Origin: Pseudomonas sp. Gutcm_11s
GTDB taxonomy: Bacteria; Pseudomonadota; Gammaproteobacteria; Pseudomonadales; Pseudomonadaceae
Direction: 5' to 3'
Length of the DNA stretch: 64,000 nt
Assembly (NCBI RefSeq): GCF_028649395.1
Contig: NZ_JAQSUW010000014.1
Span: 728,315-792,314, forward strand
Shown one piece after another: positions 1 to 7,708 of this stretch (its first letter is position 1; every line of letters starts with the position of its first letter). Position numbers and translations under genes: made by a program. The notes under the pieces were generated by a model. The model worked only from the letters and a program-made list of their open reading frames with translations. It made no database searches and was not told the origin of the DNA.

Positions 1-258
1 TCGTTCGGCCGCTGGGACGACTACACCCGCGCCCGCGACGATATGTTCGCCGCCTCCGACTCCGCCTGGGCCCCGTGGTACATGGCCCACTCCGAGGACA
101 AGCGGCGTGTGCGGCTGAACATCATCAGCCACCTGCTCAGCCAGATTCCCTACGAGGACCTGACCAAGGACAGCAAGATCGAGCTGCCCAAGCGCGGCAA
201 GATCGGCCGTTACAAGAGCCCGCACTACCCGTTCCGGCTGGTCGAAGAGCGCTTCTAG
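1..258 (+). CDS. Polyphosphate kinase 2 family protein, C-terminal part (gene starts before the window)
   Basis: Only the last 85 codons are present, in frame from base 1 to the TAG at 256-258. The visible part has the PPK2 C-terminal pattern: WDDYTRARDDMF, then SAWAPWYMAHSEDKRRVRLN, then a basic tail with RYKSPHYPF. In PPK2 enzymes this region lies after the Walker motifs and helps hold the nucleotide; the family transfers phosphate between polyphosphate and nucleoside di- or monophosphates in the cytoplasm. The catalytic core is outside the window, so class I, II or III cannot be told. The next gene, a CHAD protein, starts on the base after the stop, which supports a shared polyphosphate role. 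Confidence 0.88.
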   Translation, partial: SFGRWDDYTRARDDMFAASDSAWAPWYMAHSEDKRRVRLNIISHLLSQIPYEDLTKDSKIELPKRGKIGRYKSPHYPFRLVEERF

Positions 259-1056
259 GTGTCCCGCCTGGTCGACTCGCTGGTTGCCTCGCTCATCACG
301 CAACAGGTTGCCATGCTGCACGCCGGCCTGCGCCTCGAGGCCGGCAGCGACGACGAAGCGCTGCACGACCTGCGCATCGGCGTGCGCCGCCTGCGCAGCC
401 TGCTCACGCCGCTGCGCCGGGCCGCCGATTTGCCGCCCTTGTACGAGGCCGCCGCCGCACTCGGCACGCTCAGCGCCCCGGTGCGAGACCTGGAGGTGCT
501 GGCCGCCGAACTCGAAGAGCGCGGCTATGCCGAACTGGCCAGCGTTCGCCGCGAACACCTGGCAGACCGCTATGCCGCCATTCTCGACAGCCACGAACTG
601 CAGCGCCTGCTGGCCCTGCTCGACGCCTGGCCCGGCGAGCTGCGGGACGCCCAGCGGGATGGCGAACTGCGCCGCCTGAAGGCACGGATTCAGCGCCATC
701 TGCACAAGCAGGCAAAGCGCCTGGCCAGCGCCCTCGCCACGCCAGGCTATGACCGCCACCGCCTGCGCCTGCTGGTCAAACGCGTGCGCTACGCCGCCGA
801 GACCTATCCGCAGCTATCCGACCTGTCCAAGCGCAGCCTCGCATCACTCAGGGCCACCCAGTCGGCCCTGGGCGATTGGCACGACCACTTCCAGTGGTGC
901 GCGCGCATCGCCCACGAGCCCGATCTGGAGCCCCTGCGTGCACACTGGCAACAGTGTGCGGAAGCGGCACTGGCCACAGCGGAAAAGACCCTGAAGGATC
1001 TGAGCAAGGCACTGAAGAAGGACGGCTATACATCCCGAGTGCTCTCGCCCAGCTGA
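259..1056 (+). CDS. CHAD domain protein (putative polyphosphate-binding)
   Basis: 265 aa with a GTG start directly after the upstream TAG, so it is probably translationally coupled to the PPK2 gene. The protein is mostly helical with many conserved basic residues: an HDLRIGVRRLRSLL block near residues 35-48 and LRLLVKRVRYAAE near residues 170-182, the two repeated histidine/arginine patterns that define CHAD. CHAD domains are known to bind polyphosphate and are often next to ppk or CYTH genes. No signal peptide or membrane segment is visible, so it is probably cytoplasmic. There is no enzymatic motif; it may target or protect polyphosphate granules or modulate the kinase. The family assignment is firm; the role is inferred from its neighbour. 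Confidence 0.85.
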   Translation: MSRLVDSLVASLITQQVAMLHAGLRLEAGSDDEALHDLRIGVRRLRSLLTPLRRAADLPPLYEAAAALGTLSAPVRDLEVLAAELEERGYAELASVRREHLADRYAAILDSHELQRLLALLDAWPGELRDAQRDGELRRLKARIQRHLHKQAKRLASALATPGYDRHRLRLLVKRVRYAAETYPQLSDLSKRSLASLRATQSALGDWHDHFQWCARIAHEPDLEPLRAHWQQCAEAALATAEKTLKDLSKALKKDGYTSRVLSPS

Positions 1057-1121
1057 CCTATGCTTGGCTGAGCGCGGCGGCAGCCGCCTCAGGTTCGCGC
1101 ATCTGCGCAAGGAGGAACGCC

Positions 1122-2462
1122 ATGCGAATTCACACCGGGCTCGGCCTGCTGCCCCTGCTCATGGTGCTGGGAGTCACACCGATCACACCGGCCGTGGCCG
1201 AGGAGCCGGCCCCCGCCAGCTCCGCAAGCGAACAGGTGTTCAGCACCGAAGAGCTGGACCAGATGCTCGCCCCGCTGGCTCTGTATCCCGATGCCCTGCT
1301 GGCTCAAGTGCTGATGGCCACCACCTACCCCGGCGATGTGGCCGACGCGGTGACCTGGTCCACCGAGCACCCGGATGCCAGCGGCGACGATGCGGTGCGT
1401 CAGGTCTCCGATCAGTCCTGGGACCCGAGCGTGCAGTCGCTGGTCGCCTTCCCCGCCGTGCTGGCCACCATGGGCCAGGACCCGGCCTGGGTGCAGCGGG
1501 TCGGGGACGCCTTCCTCGCTCAGCCCGACGCGGTGATGAGCTCGGTCCAGCGCCTGCGCCAACAGGCCAAGGCAGCCGGCAACCTGGAGTCCAACGACAA
1601 GCAGAAGGTCAGCGAGAAGCCAGCCGAGCCCGCCCAGGTGACCAGCTCCGGCAGCACGCAACAAACCATCATCATCGAGTCGGCCGACCCGCAGGTGGTC
1701 TACGTGCCCAGCTACAACCCCACCGTGGTCTACGGCACCTGGCCCTATCCATCCTACCCGCCGGTGTACTATCCGCCGCCCGGCTACTACTTCGGCTCCG
1801 CCGTGGTCGCCGGCATAGGCTTCGCCGCGGGCGTGGCCATAGTCGATTCGCTCTGGGGTGACTGCAACTGGGGCCACGGCGACATCGACATCGACGTCAA
1901 TCGCTACAACAACATCAACGACAACCGTCAGCTCAACGTCAACCAGAACACCTGGAAGCACAACGCCGCGAACCGCGATGGCGTGCCCTACCGCGACCGG
2001 GCCAGCCGCGAGCAATTCAGCCAGCGCCTGGCCAACGGCGAACAGCGCCAGTCCCTGCGTGGTCGCGACCCGGCCCAGGCCGCCGACCGTGAGCGCGCAC
2101 GGCAAAGCCTGCAACAGCATGGCTTCGAGAGCCCCGCCACCAACAATCGCCAGGCTCTGGAGCGGGCGCAGAGCGCCAACCGCGAGATGCGCAACTCGGA
2201 CCAGCTGCGCCAGCGCGCCCAGTCCCGCGAACCGCGCAACACGGCGCAGAGCCGCCAACAGGCTCGCCAGCAGCACGCCACCACGCGTGGCGCCCGTGAC
2301 AATGCCTTCGCCGGCGCGCGTGCACCCGACCGGGAGCGCGCCTACCAGCAACGTGGCCAAGCCAGCCGGGCCTCGGTCAGCCGGCCGCAGGCGGCGCGCG
2401 CCAGCGGGCGCGCGGTGAGCCGCCCGGCCATGTCCTCTCGCGGCGGCGCCCGTCGGCGCTGA
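1122..2462 (+). CDS. DUF3300 domain secreted protein
   Basis: 446 aa starting at ATG 1122, chosen because AAGGAGG lies just upstream and a signal peptide follows (hydrophobic residues 8-25, likely cleavage after AVA). The DUF3300 domain follows: EELDQMLAPLALYPDALLAQVLMA, then spaced Trp-rich helices. Around residues 190-225 comes a VVYVPSYNP segment and a Tyr/Pro-rich stretch, then a glycine-rich hydrophobic segment. From about residue 280 to the end it is Arg/Gln/Ala-rich and probably disordered. It is paired with a DUF2950 gene 14 bases downstream, an arrangement seen in many proteobacteria. Function is unknown; it is exported to the periplasm or envelope. Confidence 0.82.
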   Translation: MRIHTGLGLLPLLMVLGVTPITPAVAEEPAPASSASEQVFSTEELDQMLAPLALYPDALLAQVLMATTYPGDVADAVTWSTEHPDASGDDAVRQVSDQSWDPSVQSLVAFPAVLATMGQDPAWVQRVGDAFLAQPDAVMSSVQRLRQQAKAAGNLESNDKQKVSEKPAEPAQVTSSGSTQQTIIIESADPQVVYVPSYNPTVVYGTWPYPSYPPVYYPPPGYYFGSAVVAGIGFAAGVAIVDSLWGDCNWGHGDIDIDVNRYNNINDNRQLNVNQNTWKHNAANRDGVPYRDRASREQFSQRLANGEQRQSLRGRDPAQAADRERARQSLQQHGFESPATNNRQALERAQSANREMRNSDQLRQRAQSREPRNTAQSRQQARQQHATTRGARDNAFAGARAPDRERAYQQRGQASRASVSRPQAARASGRAVSRPAMSSRGGARRR

Positions 2463-2476
2463 TAAGGAGACCCGTC

Positions 2477-3364
2477 ATGAATCTGACTTTGCGTACCCTC
2501 CTCGCCCTGGCCCCCTTCCTCGCCCTGCCCGCCCAGGCGCAGCAGGCCTTCTCAGCCCCCGAAGAAGCCGCCGCGGCTTTCGTTTCCGCACTGGGCACCG
2601 AGCACGCCGATGCCAAGCGCCTGGCCGCATTGCTGGGTGACGACTGGCGCGACTACATCCCGCTACAAGGCGTGCAGCGCGACGACGTCGAAGCCTTCCT
2701 CGCCCTATACCAGGAGAAACACGAGATCCGTCCCGAGGCCCGTGACCGCTCGCGCCTGGTGGTCGGCAACAGTGCCTGGGAGCTGCCGCTGCCACTGGTG
2801 CGCGGCAAGGACGGCTGGTTCTTCGACACCCGCGCCGGTGGCGAGACCATCCGCCTGCGCCGCATCGGCCGCAACGAACTGGCCACCCTGGAGGCCGTTC
2901 GCGCCTATCACGACGCGCAGATGGACTATGCCGAGGTGGATCGCAACGGCGATGGCGCCCTGGAATACGCGCAGAAGTTCGTCAGCAGCAATGGTAAGCA
3001 CGATGGCCTGTACTGGGCCGAGCGCCCCGGCGAGGAAGAGAGCCCGCTGGGCCCGCTGTTTGGCGACGAACTGCCGAATGGCGACTGGCATGGCTATCGC
3101 TATCGCATCCTCACCGCCCAGGGGCCTTCGGCGCCCGGCGGTGCCTACGACTATCGGATCGGCAACATCATGAGCCGCGGCTTCGCGCTAGTCGCCTGGC
3201 CGGCCGACTACGGCAGCAGCGGCGTGATGAGCTTCATGATCAGCCACGACGGCGAAGTATTCGAGAAGGACCTGGGGCCAGACGGCGCGAAACAGGCGCT
3301 GGCCATGACCCGCTTCGATCCGGACAGCAGCTGGCAGGACGCCCCCGACGAGGAAGCCCACTGA
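2477..3364 (+). CDS. DUF2950 family secreted protein
   Basis: 295 aa with a signal peptide (MNLTLRTLLALAPFLALPAQA, cleavage before QQAFS). Typical DUF2950 features are visible: an N-terminal helical part, a FDTRAGGETIRLRRIGRNE block near residue 120, a YAQKFVSSNGKHDGLYW block near residue 170, and a C-terminal YDYRIGNIMSRGFALVAWPADYGSSG region. ATAAGGAGA precedes the start. It follows the DUF3300 gene by 14 bases and almost certainly shares its transcript. No catalytic motif is recognised. Like its partner it should be periplasmic; the pair may form an envelope-associated complex, but nothing in the sequence shows what it does. Confidence 0.82.
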   Translation: MNLTLRTLLALAPFLALPAQAQQAFSAPEEAAAAFVSALGTEHADAKRLAALLGDDWRDYIPLQGVQRDDVEAFLALYQEKHEIRPEARDRSRLVVGNSAWELPLPLVRGKDGWFFDTRAGGETIRLRRIGRNELATLEAVRAYHDAQMDYAEVDRNGDGALEYAQKFVSSNGKHDGLYWAERPGEEESPLGPLFGDELPNGDWHGYRYRILTAQGPSAPGGAYDYRIGNIMSRGFALVAWPADYGSSGVMSFMISHDGEVFEKDLGPDGAKQALAMTRFDPDSSWQDAPDEEAH

Positions 3365-3425
3365 GGCTTGCCCGGCGCAGCGACAAGCCGGAGGATGGGG
3401 CCTCCATTGCAAGGAGCGCCCCGTC

Positions 3426-3776
3426 ATGCACCAGCACCACGGCATCAACTACCTGGAAATCCCCTGCCGCCAGCCCGAGGCGAGCAAGCAGTTCTTCGCC
3501 CAGGTGTTCGGCTGGACCTTCACCGACTACGGCCCGGACTACAGCTGCTTCATCGGCGCCGGTATCGACGGTGGCTTCTTCCGCTCACCGCAGGCCTTCT
3601 GCAGTGATAGCGGCTGCCCGCTGATCGTGCTGTACAGCGCCGATCTCAATGCCACCCAGAATGCAGTCGAGGCCGCCGGCGGGCGCATCCTCAAGCCGGT
3701 GTTCGCCTTCCCAGGCGGCCGGCGCTTCCATTTCGCCGACCCCAGCGACAACGAATACGCCGTCTGGTCCGAATAA
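3426..3776 (+). CDS. VOC (glyoxalase/bleomycin-resistance) family protein
   Basis: 116 aa, one VOC module with two beta-alpha-beta-beta-beta halves. The first half has INYLEIPCRQPEASKQFFAQ followed by VFGWTFTDYG; the second has NAVEAAGGRILKPVFAFPGG then RRFHFADPSDNEYAVWSE, the usual closing strand. Candidate metal ligands are the His in the N-terminal HGINYLEI and the Glu near the C-terminus. Members act as metal-dependent lyases, dioxygenases or antibiotic-binding proteins, and the sequence does not decide between them. AAGGAG lies about 10 bases before the ATG. It may be cotranscribed with the DUF2950 gene 61 bases upstream. Confidence 0.8.
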   Translation: MHQHHGINYLEIPCRQPEASKQFFAQVFGWTFTDYGPDYSCFIGAGIDGGFFRSPQAFCSDSGCPLIVLYSADLNATQNAVEAAGGRILKPVFAFPGGRRFHFADPSDNEYAVWSE

Positions 3777-3904
3777 GGCGACTTTCCCGCCTTTGTGGGC
3801 GACGAAAACGCCGTATCCGCCTGTTTGTCGTCAAAAGTGCGACGTCACCCGTTTGGCTGGGTAATCTGCCGACACGGCCAAGTGCCATCATTCGGTTTTC
3901 CGAC

Positions 3905-3932
3905 TAAAGCCGCAGCGCAGCCGCGCCGATAG
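3905..3932 (+). promoter_or_regulatory. Candidate sigma-28 (FliA) promoter of the chemoreceptor gene
   Basis: TAAAG at 3905-3909 and GCCGATAG at 3925-3932, with 16 bases between TAAA and GCCGATA, one more than the usual 15. It ends 33 bases before the chemoreceptor start, which suits a motility-class promoter. Part of it also forms an 8-bp inverted repeat (GCCGCAGC at 3909-3916 with GCTGCGGC at 3932-3939). The rest of the 189-base gap from 3777 shows nothing else I recognise. Confidence 0.55.
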
Positions 3933-3965
3933 CTGCGGCAACAACGACAAGAACGGAGCCTACCC

Positions 3966-5411
3966 ATGCAACAAGGGCTGTTAGCCACTCTCATGCCGCA
4001 AGCCGAACTGGACCGCAGCGACGAGCTGCTGAGCCGCATGCTGGCCTTCTTCTGCCTGTGCGGCATCGCCATCGGCCTGTACAGCGGCATCAAATGGGGC
4101 CGCCTCGGCAACGAGGCTCTGGTGCAAGGCTCGCTGCTGCTGATCATCGGCATGCCCATCGCCCTGCTGGTCCTGCGCCAGGCATGGCTGCCGGCGCGGG
4201 GCGCGGCGAACTTCGCGATGGCGCTGATCAGCAGCTACGCGATGATCCTCATCTACCAGCTCGGTGGGCTGCACTCGGCGCATGTGTTCTGGCCGCTGGT
4301 GGTGATCGGCTTCGCCTACCTGCTGCTGGGCGGGCGCAGCGCGGCATTCTGGGGTCTGCTGCAGCTGATCTTCGTGTTCTGGCTGATCCGCCTGGACCGT
4401 TCCGGCGCCGCGCTGCCGCAGTTCGAGCTGAGCCCGCGCGACGCCATGCTCAACGAGTACTCCGGCTACATGCTGCCGGTGATCACCATGTGGCTGGCCC
4501 AGTGGTACAGCGCGCGAGTACGCCAACAGGCGCTGGAGGGTGCCCAGCAGCACCTGGACGAGGCCCAGCGCATTGGCAAGAGTGCCACCGCCGGAGCCCA
4601 GCAACTGGCCGGCCTGCTCGATGAAGTACGGCACAGCGCCGGCGACCTGCGCCAACTGTCGCAGCAGCTCTACGCCACCCTCGACAGCATGCGCCAGCGC
4701 TGCCAGAGCATCGACGGCGACGTGCAGCAGCAGGCGGATGCCATGCACCACCTCGACCTGGCCGTGCACGAGGTTCTCGCCGGCCTGGAGCAGAGTACCG
4801 AGCACATGCAGCAGCTGAGCCAGGACACCCAGCACAGCAGCGGCCAGGTCAACGCCTGCGCCACCCGCATGCAGCAGGCGCAATCCAGCATGCAGGCGAT
4901 CCAGGCGAGCAACCTGCGCATCGCCGAATCCATGCAGATGATCAGCGCCATCGCCCAGCAGACCAACCTGCTCGCGCTCAATGCGGCCATCGAGGCGGCG
5001 CGTGCCGGCCAGCATGGCCGCGGCTTCGCCGTGGTGGCCGACGAGGTACGCAACCTATCGCAACGCAGCAACCAGACCGCCGACACCGTGCAGAGCGTCC
5101 TCGGCGAGTCCGAGCAGATCGTCAATACCGGCGCCGAGCAGGTCAGCGACGTGGGCGAGGCCCTGGCCGAGAACGCCGCACTGACCGCCAACCTGTCCGG
5201 GGCCATCCTCGAGCACAGCCAGGCGCTGGACCAGGCGCACCACCAGCTGATCCAGGTGCGCAACCACAGCACTGCCCAGCGCCAGGCGAGCCAGCATCAG
5301 CGCATCGCCACCGCCGAGTTGCTGGAAGCCCAGGACTCGCTGGTTACCCTCGGAGAGCGTCTGGAACAGCTGTCGCAGCAACTGCACCAGCGCGTCGTCG
5401 AGCGCAGCTGA
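3966..5411 (+). CDS. Methyl-accepting chemotaxis protein with N-terminal membrane domain and no periplasmic sensor
   Basis: 481 aa. Residues 25-180 are strongly hydrophobic and can form about six membrane segments joined by short loops, with no room for a periplasmic ligand domain; there is no obvious HAMP domain. The rest is a long coiled coil carrying the conserved receptor tip that contacts CheA/Che[19 protein letters not shown], then [18 protein letters not shown] (about residues 330-370). It should signal to the chemotaxis kinase, probably sensing something in or at the inner membrane, such as energy state or a small molecule bound by the helices. A sigma-28-like promoter lies just upstream. 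The signalling role is sure; the stimulus is unknown. Confidence 0.88.
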   Translation: MQQGLLATLMPQAELDRSDELLSRMLAFFCLCGIAIGLYSGIKWGRLGNEALVQGSLLLIIGMPIALLVLRQAWLPARGAANFAMALISSYAMILIYQLGGLHSAHVFWPLVVIGFAYLLLGGRSAAFWGLLQLIFVFWLIRLDRSGAALPQFELSPRDAMLNEYSGYMLPVITMWLAQWYSARVRQQALEGAQQHLDEAQRIGKSATAGAQQLAGLLDEVRHSAGDLRQLSQQLYATLDSMRQRCQSIDGDVQQQADAMHHLDLAVHEVLAGLEQSTEHMQQLSQDTQHSSGQVNACATRMQQAQSSMQAIQASNLRIAESMQMISAIAQQTNLLALNAAIEAARAGQHGRGFAVVADEVRNLSQRSNQTADTVQSVLGESEQIVNTGAEQVSDVGEALAENAALTANLSGAILEHSQALDQAHHQLIQVRNHSTAQRQASQHQRIATAELLEAQDSLVTLGERLEQLSQQLHQRVVERS

Positions 5412-5505
5412 GGAGCGCCTGCGGAAACATCCGGGCACAGAGCGGAGCTTTCTCCCGGGGCGGCAGTTGTCCTACAACTGCCGCTTTCCCGTCAGGAGTC
5501 CGCGC

Positions 5506-6510
5506 ATGTCCAGGATCACCCCAGCCCTGCTCTTCGCCCCCTTGCTCGCCAGCGCCACGGCCCATGCCGCCACGCCGAGTTATGGCGAGCAACTGGAAGG
5601 TTTCACCTATCCCTACCCGCAGCAGCGCTTCGAGCTGCAGTCCCAGGGCCAGAAGCTGTCCATGGCCTACATGGACGTGGCCGCCAAGGGCCAGGCCAAC
5701 GGCCACACCGTGGTGCTGCTGCACGGCAAGAACTTCTGCGGCGCCACCTGGGAGCAGACCATCGCCACCCTGAGCGACAAGGGCTACCGGGTGATCGCGC
5801 CGGACCAGATCGGCTTCTGCGCCTCCAGCAAACCGCGCGGCTACCAGTTCAGCTTCAACCAGCTGGCATTGAACACCCAGGCCCTGCTGGACAGCCTCGA
5901 GGTGAAACAGGCCACGGTGATCGGCCACTCCATGGGCGGCATGCTCGCCGCGCGTTTCGCCATCAATCACCCGCAGAGCGTCGAGCAGCTGGTACTGGTC
6001 AACCCCATCGGCCTGGAGGACTGGCAAGCCGAAGGCGTGCCCTACGCGAGCATCGACCAGCTCAACCAGGGTGAGCTGAAGGCCAACCACGAGAGCATCA
6101 AGAACTACCAGCTGAAGTTCTATTACAACGGCCAGTGGAAGCCTGAGTACGACCGCTGGGTGGACATGCAGGTTGGCCTGTACCACGGCAAGGGCCGCGA
6201 GATCGTGGCCTGGAACCAGGCGCAGACCGCCGACATGCTGTTCACCCAGCCGGTGATCCACGAGTTCGGCCGCATCCAGGCACCGACCCTGTTGCTGATC
6301 GGCGGCAAGGACCGCACCGCGCCGGGCGCCGCCCGCGCGCCCAAGGAGCTTGCCGAGCGCCTGGGCAATTACCCGGAACTGGGACGCAAAGCGACTGCTG
6401 CGCTGCCCAAGGGCACCTTGGTCGAATTCCCCGAACTGGGCCATTCACCCCAGGTAGAAGCGCCGGAGCGCTTCCACCAGGCCCTGCTGAAGGGCCTGAT
6501 CACGCTGTAG
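5506..6510 (+). CDS. Secreted alpha/beta hydrolase
   Basis: 334 aa from ATG 5506, preceded by AGGAG; an upstream in-frame start lacks a ribosome site. A signal peptide (residues 1-20, cleavage after AHA) points to the periplasm. Alpha/beta hydrolase landmarks: oxyanion loop LLHGKNFCG near residue 72, nucleophile elbow GHSMGG with Ser142, and a C-terminal LGHSPQ histidine. A long cap region (about residues 175-235) contains NYQLKFYYNGQW. It resembles the haloalkane dehalogenase/epoxide hydrolase branch, but the substrate cannot be assigned. It stands alone, with a strong terminator right after it. Confidence 0.85.
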   Translation: MSRITPALLFAPLLASATAHAATPSYGEQLEGFTYPYPQQRFELQSQGQKLSMAYMDVAAKGQANGHTVVLLHGKNFCGATWEQTIATLSDKGYRVIAPDQIGFCASSKPRGYQFSFNQLALNTQALLDSLEVKQATVIGHSMGGMLAARFAINHPQSVEQLVLVNPIGLEDWQAEGVPYASIDQLNQGELKANHESIKNYQLKFYYNGQWKPEYDRWVDMQVGLYHGKGREIVAWNQAQTADMLFTQPVIHEFGRIQAPTLLLIGGKDRTAPGAARAPKELAERLGNYPELGRKATAALPKGTLVEFPELGHSPQVEAPERFHQALLKGLITL

Positions 6511-6522
6511 CTGACAGGCACG

Positions 6523-6550
6523 AAAAGGCCGGCAAATGCCGGCCTTTTTC
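6523..6550 (+). terminator. Bidirectional Rho-independent terminator
   Basis: GGCCGGC at 6527-6533 pairs with GCCGGCC at 6538-6544 around an AAAT loop, with A-rich DNA before and a T-run after. It separates the plus-strand hydrolase gene from the minus-strand gene that ends at 6580 and can serve both. Confidence 0.88.
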
Positions 6551-6579
6551 TTTTCTGCGCCCGTCTCAGCGGCGCCCAT

Positions 6580-6771
6580 TCATATCTTCACGTTGCCACG
6601 CGGCCCCATCAGGGCCCAGATGATCAGCCCGATCACCGGCAGCAGGATGATCAGTAGCACCCAGAGGATCTTCATCCCGGTTTCCGCGCTGCTCTTGATC
6701 ACATTGATGATGGCCCAGATGTCGAGGGCGAGAATGGCCAGGCTGACAAGACCGCTGAGAGTGGAACCCAT
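6580..6771 (-). CDS. Small PLDc_N-type membrane protein
   Basis: 63 aa starting MGSTLSGLVSLAILALDIWA. The ATG at 6771 was chosen because CAGGAG stands at the right distance upstream; a longer reading lacks a ribosome site. Two membrane helices are obvious (residues 5-24 and 35-56), the second ending in LLPVIGLIIWALMGPRG, the pattern of the phospholipase-D nuclease N-terminal (PLDc_N) family. Stand-alone PLDc_N proteins are common small inner-membrane proteins of unknown role. The roughly 240-base gap between this start and the next gene is AT-richer than its surroundings and holds the promoters for both divergent genes; I see no clear operator. Confidence 0.82.
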   Translation of the reverse strand: MGSTLSGLVSLAILALDIWAIINVIKSSAETGMKILWVLLIILLPVIGLIIWALMGPRGNVKI

Positions 6772-7011
6772 GACGACACTCCTGTTCGAAATAGCTACCC
6801 AACTAAGATAGGTCCGCCCTGCAAAACGATCCAAAAATCACCACGCAGGCCGGTAAAACCCTGAAAAAACCCCTACATGCGACAAATTGCTATGTTTTTA
6901 CGACAGCATGTGACTCCAAGGTCATATTTCGCCATCCATTAGGCACAGGCCACGGCAATACGCGCCTTCGCTGGCCAGATCGCATATTGGGCACTCTTGG
7001 AGAACAGACCC

Positions 7012-7278
7012 ATGAATACCTCGCTCCGCGTCAACGAAGCCCTTCTGATTGCCGGCCGCGCCTTCCAGCCGTTCCAGTGCGTCGCCTGGCAGCCACAGGA
7101 TGGCACCGGCTCGATCACCCTGGCCGTGATCGACCGCACCAACCGCCGCCTGGGCCAGGCACAACTGGACAGCCGCACCTATGCTGATCCTGCACAGCTG
7201 GCCGATGCCCTGATCCAGTCCCGCGAGCAGATCAGCCGCCAGGGTTACGATCTCGATCCGTGGAGCATGCCCGAGTAA
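7012..7278 (+). CDS. Small conserved protein, paralogue of the next gene
   Basis: 88 aa starting MNTSLRVNEALLIAGRAFQP; ATG 7012 has GGAGA 8 bases upstream, so it is preferred to a TTG at 6997. No signal peptide or membrane helix. The C-terminal half (RTYADPAQLADALIQSREQI, then SRQGYDLDPWSMPE) matches the product of the gene at 7414: shared AF-x-P-xx-C, YAD-xxx-LA, and a terminal GY-D/E-L-x-PWSMP. The two genes are separated by a terminator, so this is probably a tandem duplication. The family is not one I recognise by name, and the function is unknown. Confidence 0.75.
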   Translation: MNTSLRVNEALLIAGRAFQPFQCVAWQPQDGTGSITLAVIDRTNRRLGQAQLDSRTYADPAQLADALIQSREQISRQGYDLDPWSMPE

Positions 7279-7313
7279 ACGCTTCGCAAGACCCCGGCCT
7301 GCCGCCGAGCCCC

Positions 7314-7350
7314 AGCCCCCTGAGCCGCAAGGCCAGGGGGCTTGTTGTTT
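7314..7350 (+). terminator. Rho-independent terminator
   Basis: AGCCCCCTG at 7314-7322 pairs with CAGGGGGCT at 7334-7342, followed by TGTTGTTT. It ends the transcript of the 88-aa gene and isolates it from its paralogue downstream. Confidence 0.8.
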
Positions 7351-7413
7351 CTGTACGAACCTAACGCCCGCCGCCCCGTCTATGGATTAACAGCCACGGA
7401 CCAAGGAGCCGGC

Positions 7414-7698
7414 ATGAGCACGCCTCTCAGCCTCGAAGAAGCCCGGAGCATCGTCGAGCAGGCCTTCCTGCCCCACGCCTGCGCCACCCTGACGACCTCC
7501 GAGGACGCCAGCTTCTCCTTCCGCGTGTTCGACGACAGCGAGGTCGAACTGCTGTCCCAGCCCCACGTGGCGCGCTCGCAGTACGCCGACGCCACACGCC
7601 TGGCCGGCCTGATCGAGCTGGCGCGGCAGGAGTTGAGCAAGGACGGTTACGAGCTCACGCCCTGGTCGATGCCCTGGAGCAACCCGCAGAGTTCGTGA
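7414..7698 (+). CDS. Small conserved protein, second paralogue
   Basis: 94 aa from ATG 7414 (AAGGAG 7 bases upstream). It begins MSTPLSLEEARSIVEQAFLP and ends GYELTPWSMPWSNPQSS. It aligns over its whole length with the 88-aa product of 7012-7278, with the same AF-x-P-xx-C start, a YAD-xxx-LA-xxI central motif and the PWSMP ending, but the middle has diverged. It is soluble by appearance. The DUF421 gene starts 10 bases after its stop, so it is probably the first gene of a three-gene operon with DUF421 and topoisomerase IB. Function unknown. Confidence 0.75.
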   Translation: MSTPLSLEEARSIVEQAFLPHACATLTTSEDASFSFRVFDDSEVELLSQPHVARSQYADATRLAGLIELARQELSKDGYELTPWSMPWSNPQSS

Positions 7699-7708
7699 GG
7701 AGGCGCGC

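Noticed and set aside
876..1121. N-terminal extension of the DUF3300 gene
   Set aside because: It overlaps the CHAD gene; the ATG at 1122 has a strong ribosome site and a signal peptide.
6835..7011. Inverted repeat around ACATGC...GCATGT near 6875-6911
   Set aside because: Only six bases match across a long spacer; not distinguishable from chance in an AT-richer gap.
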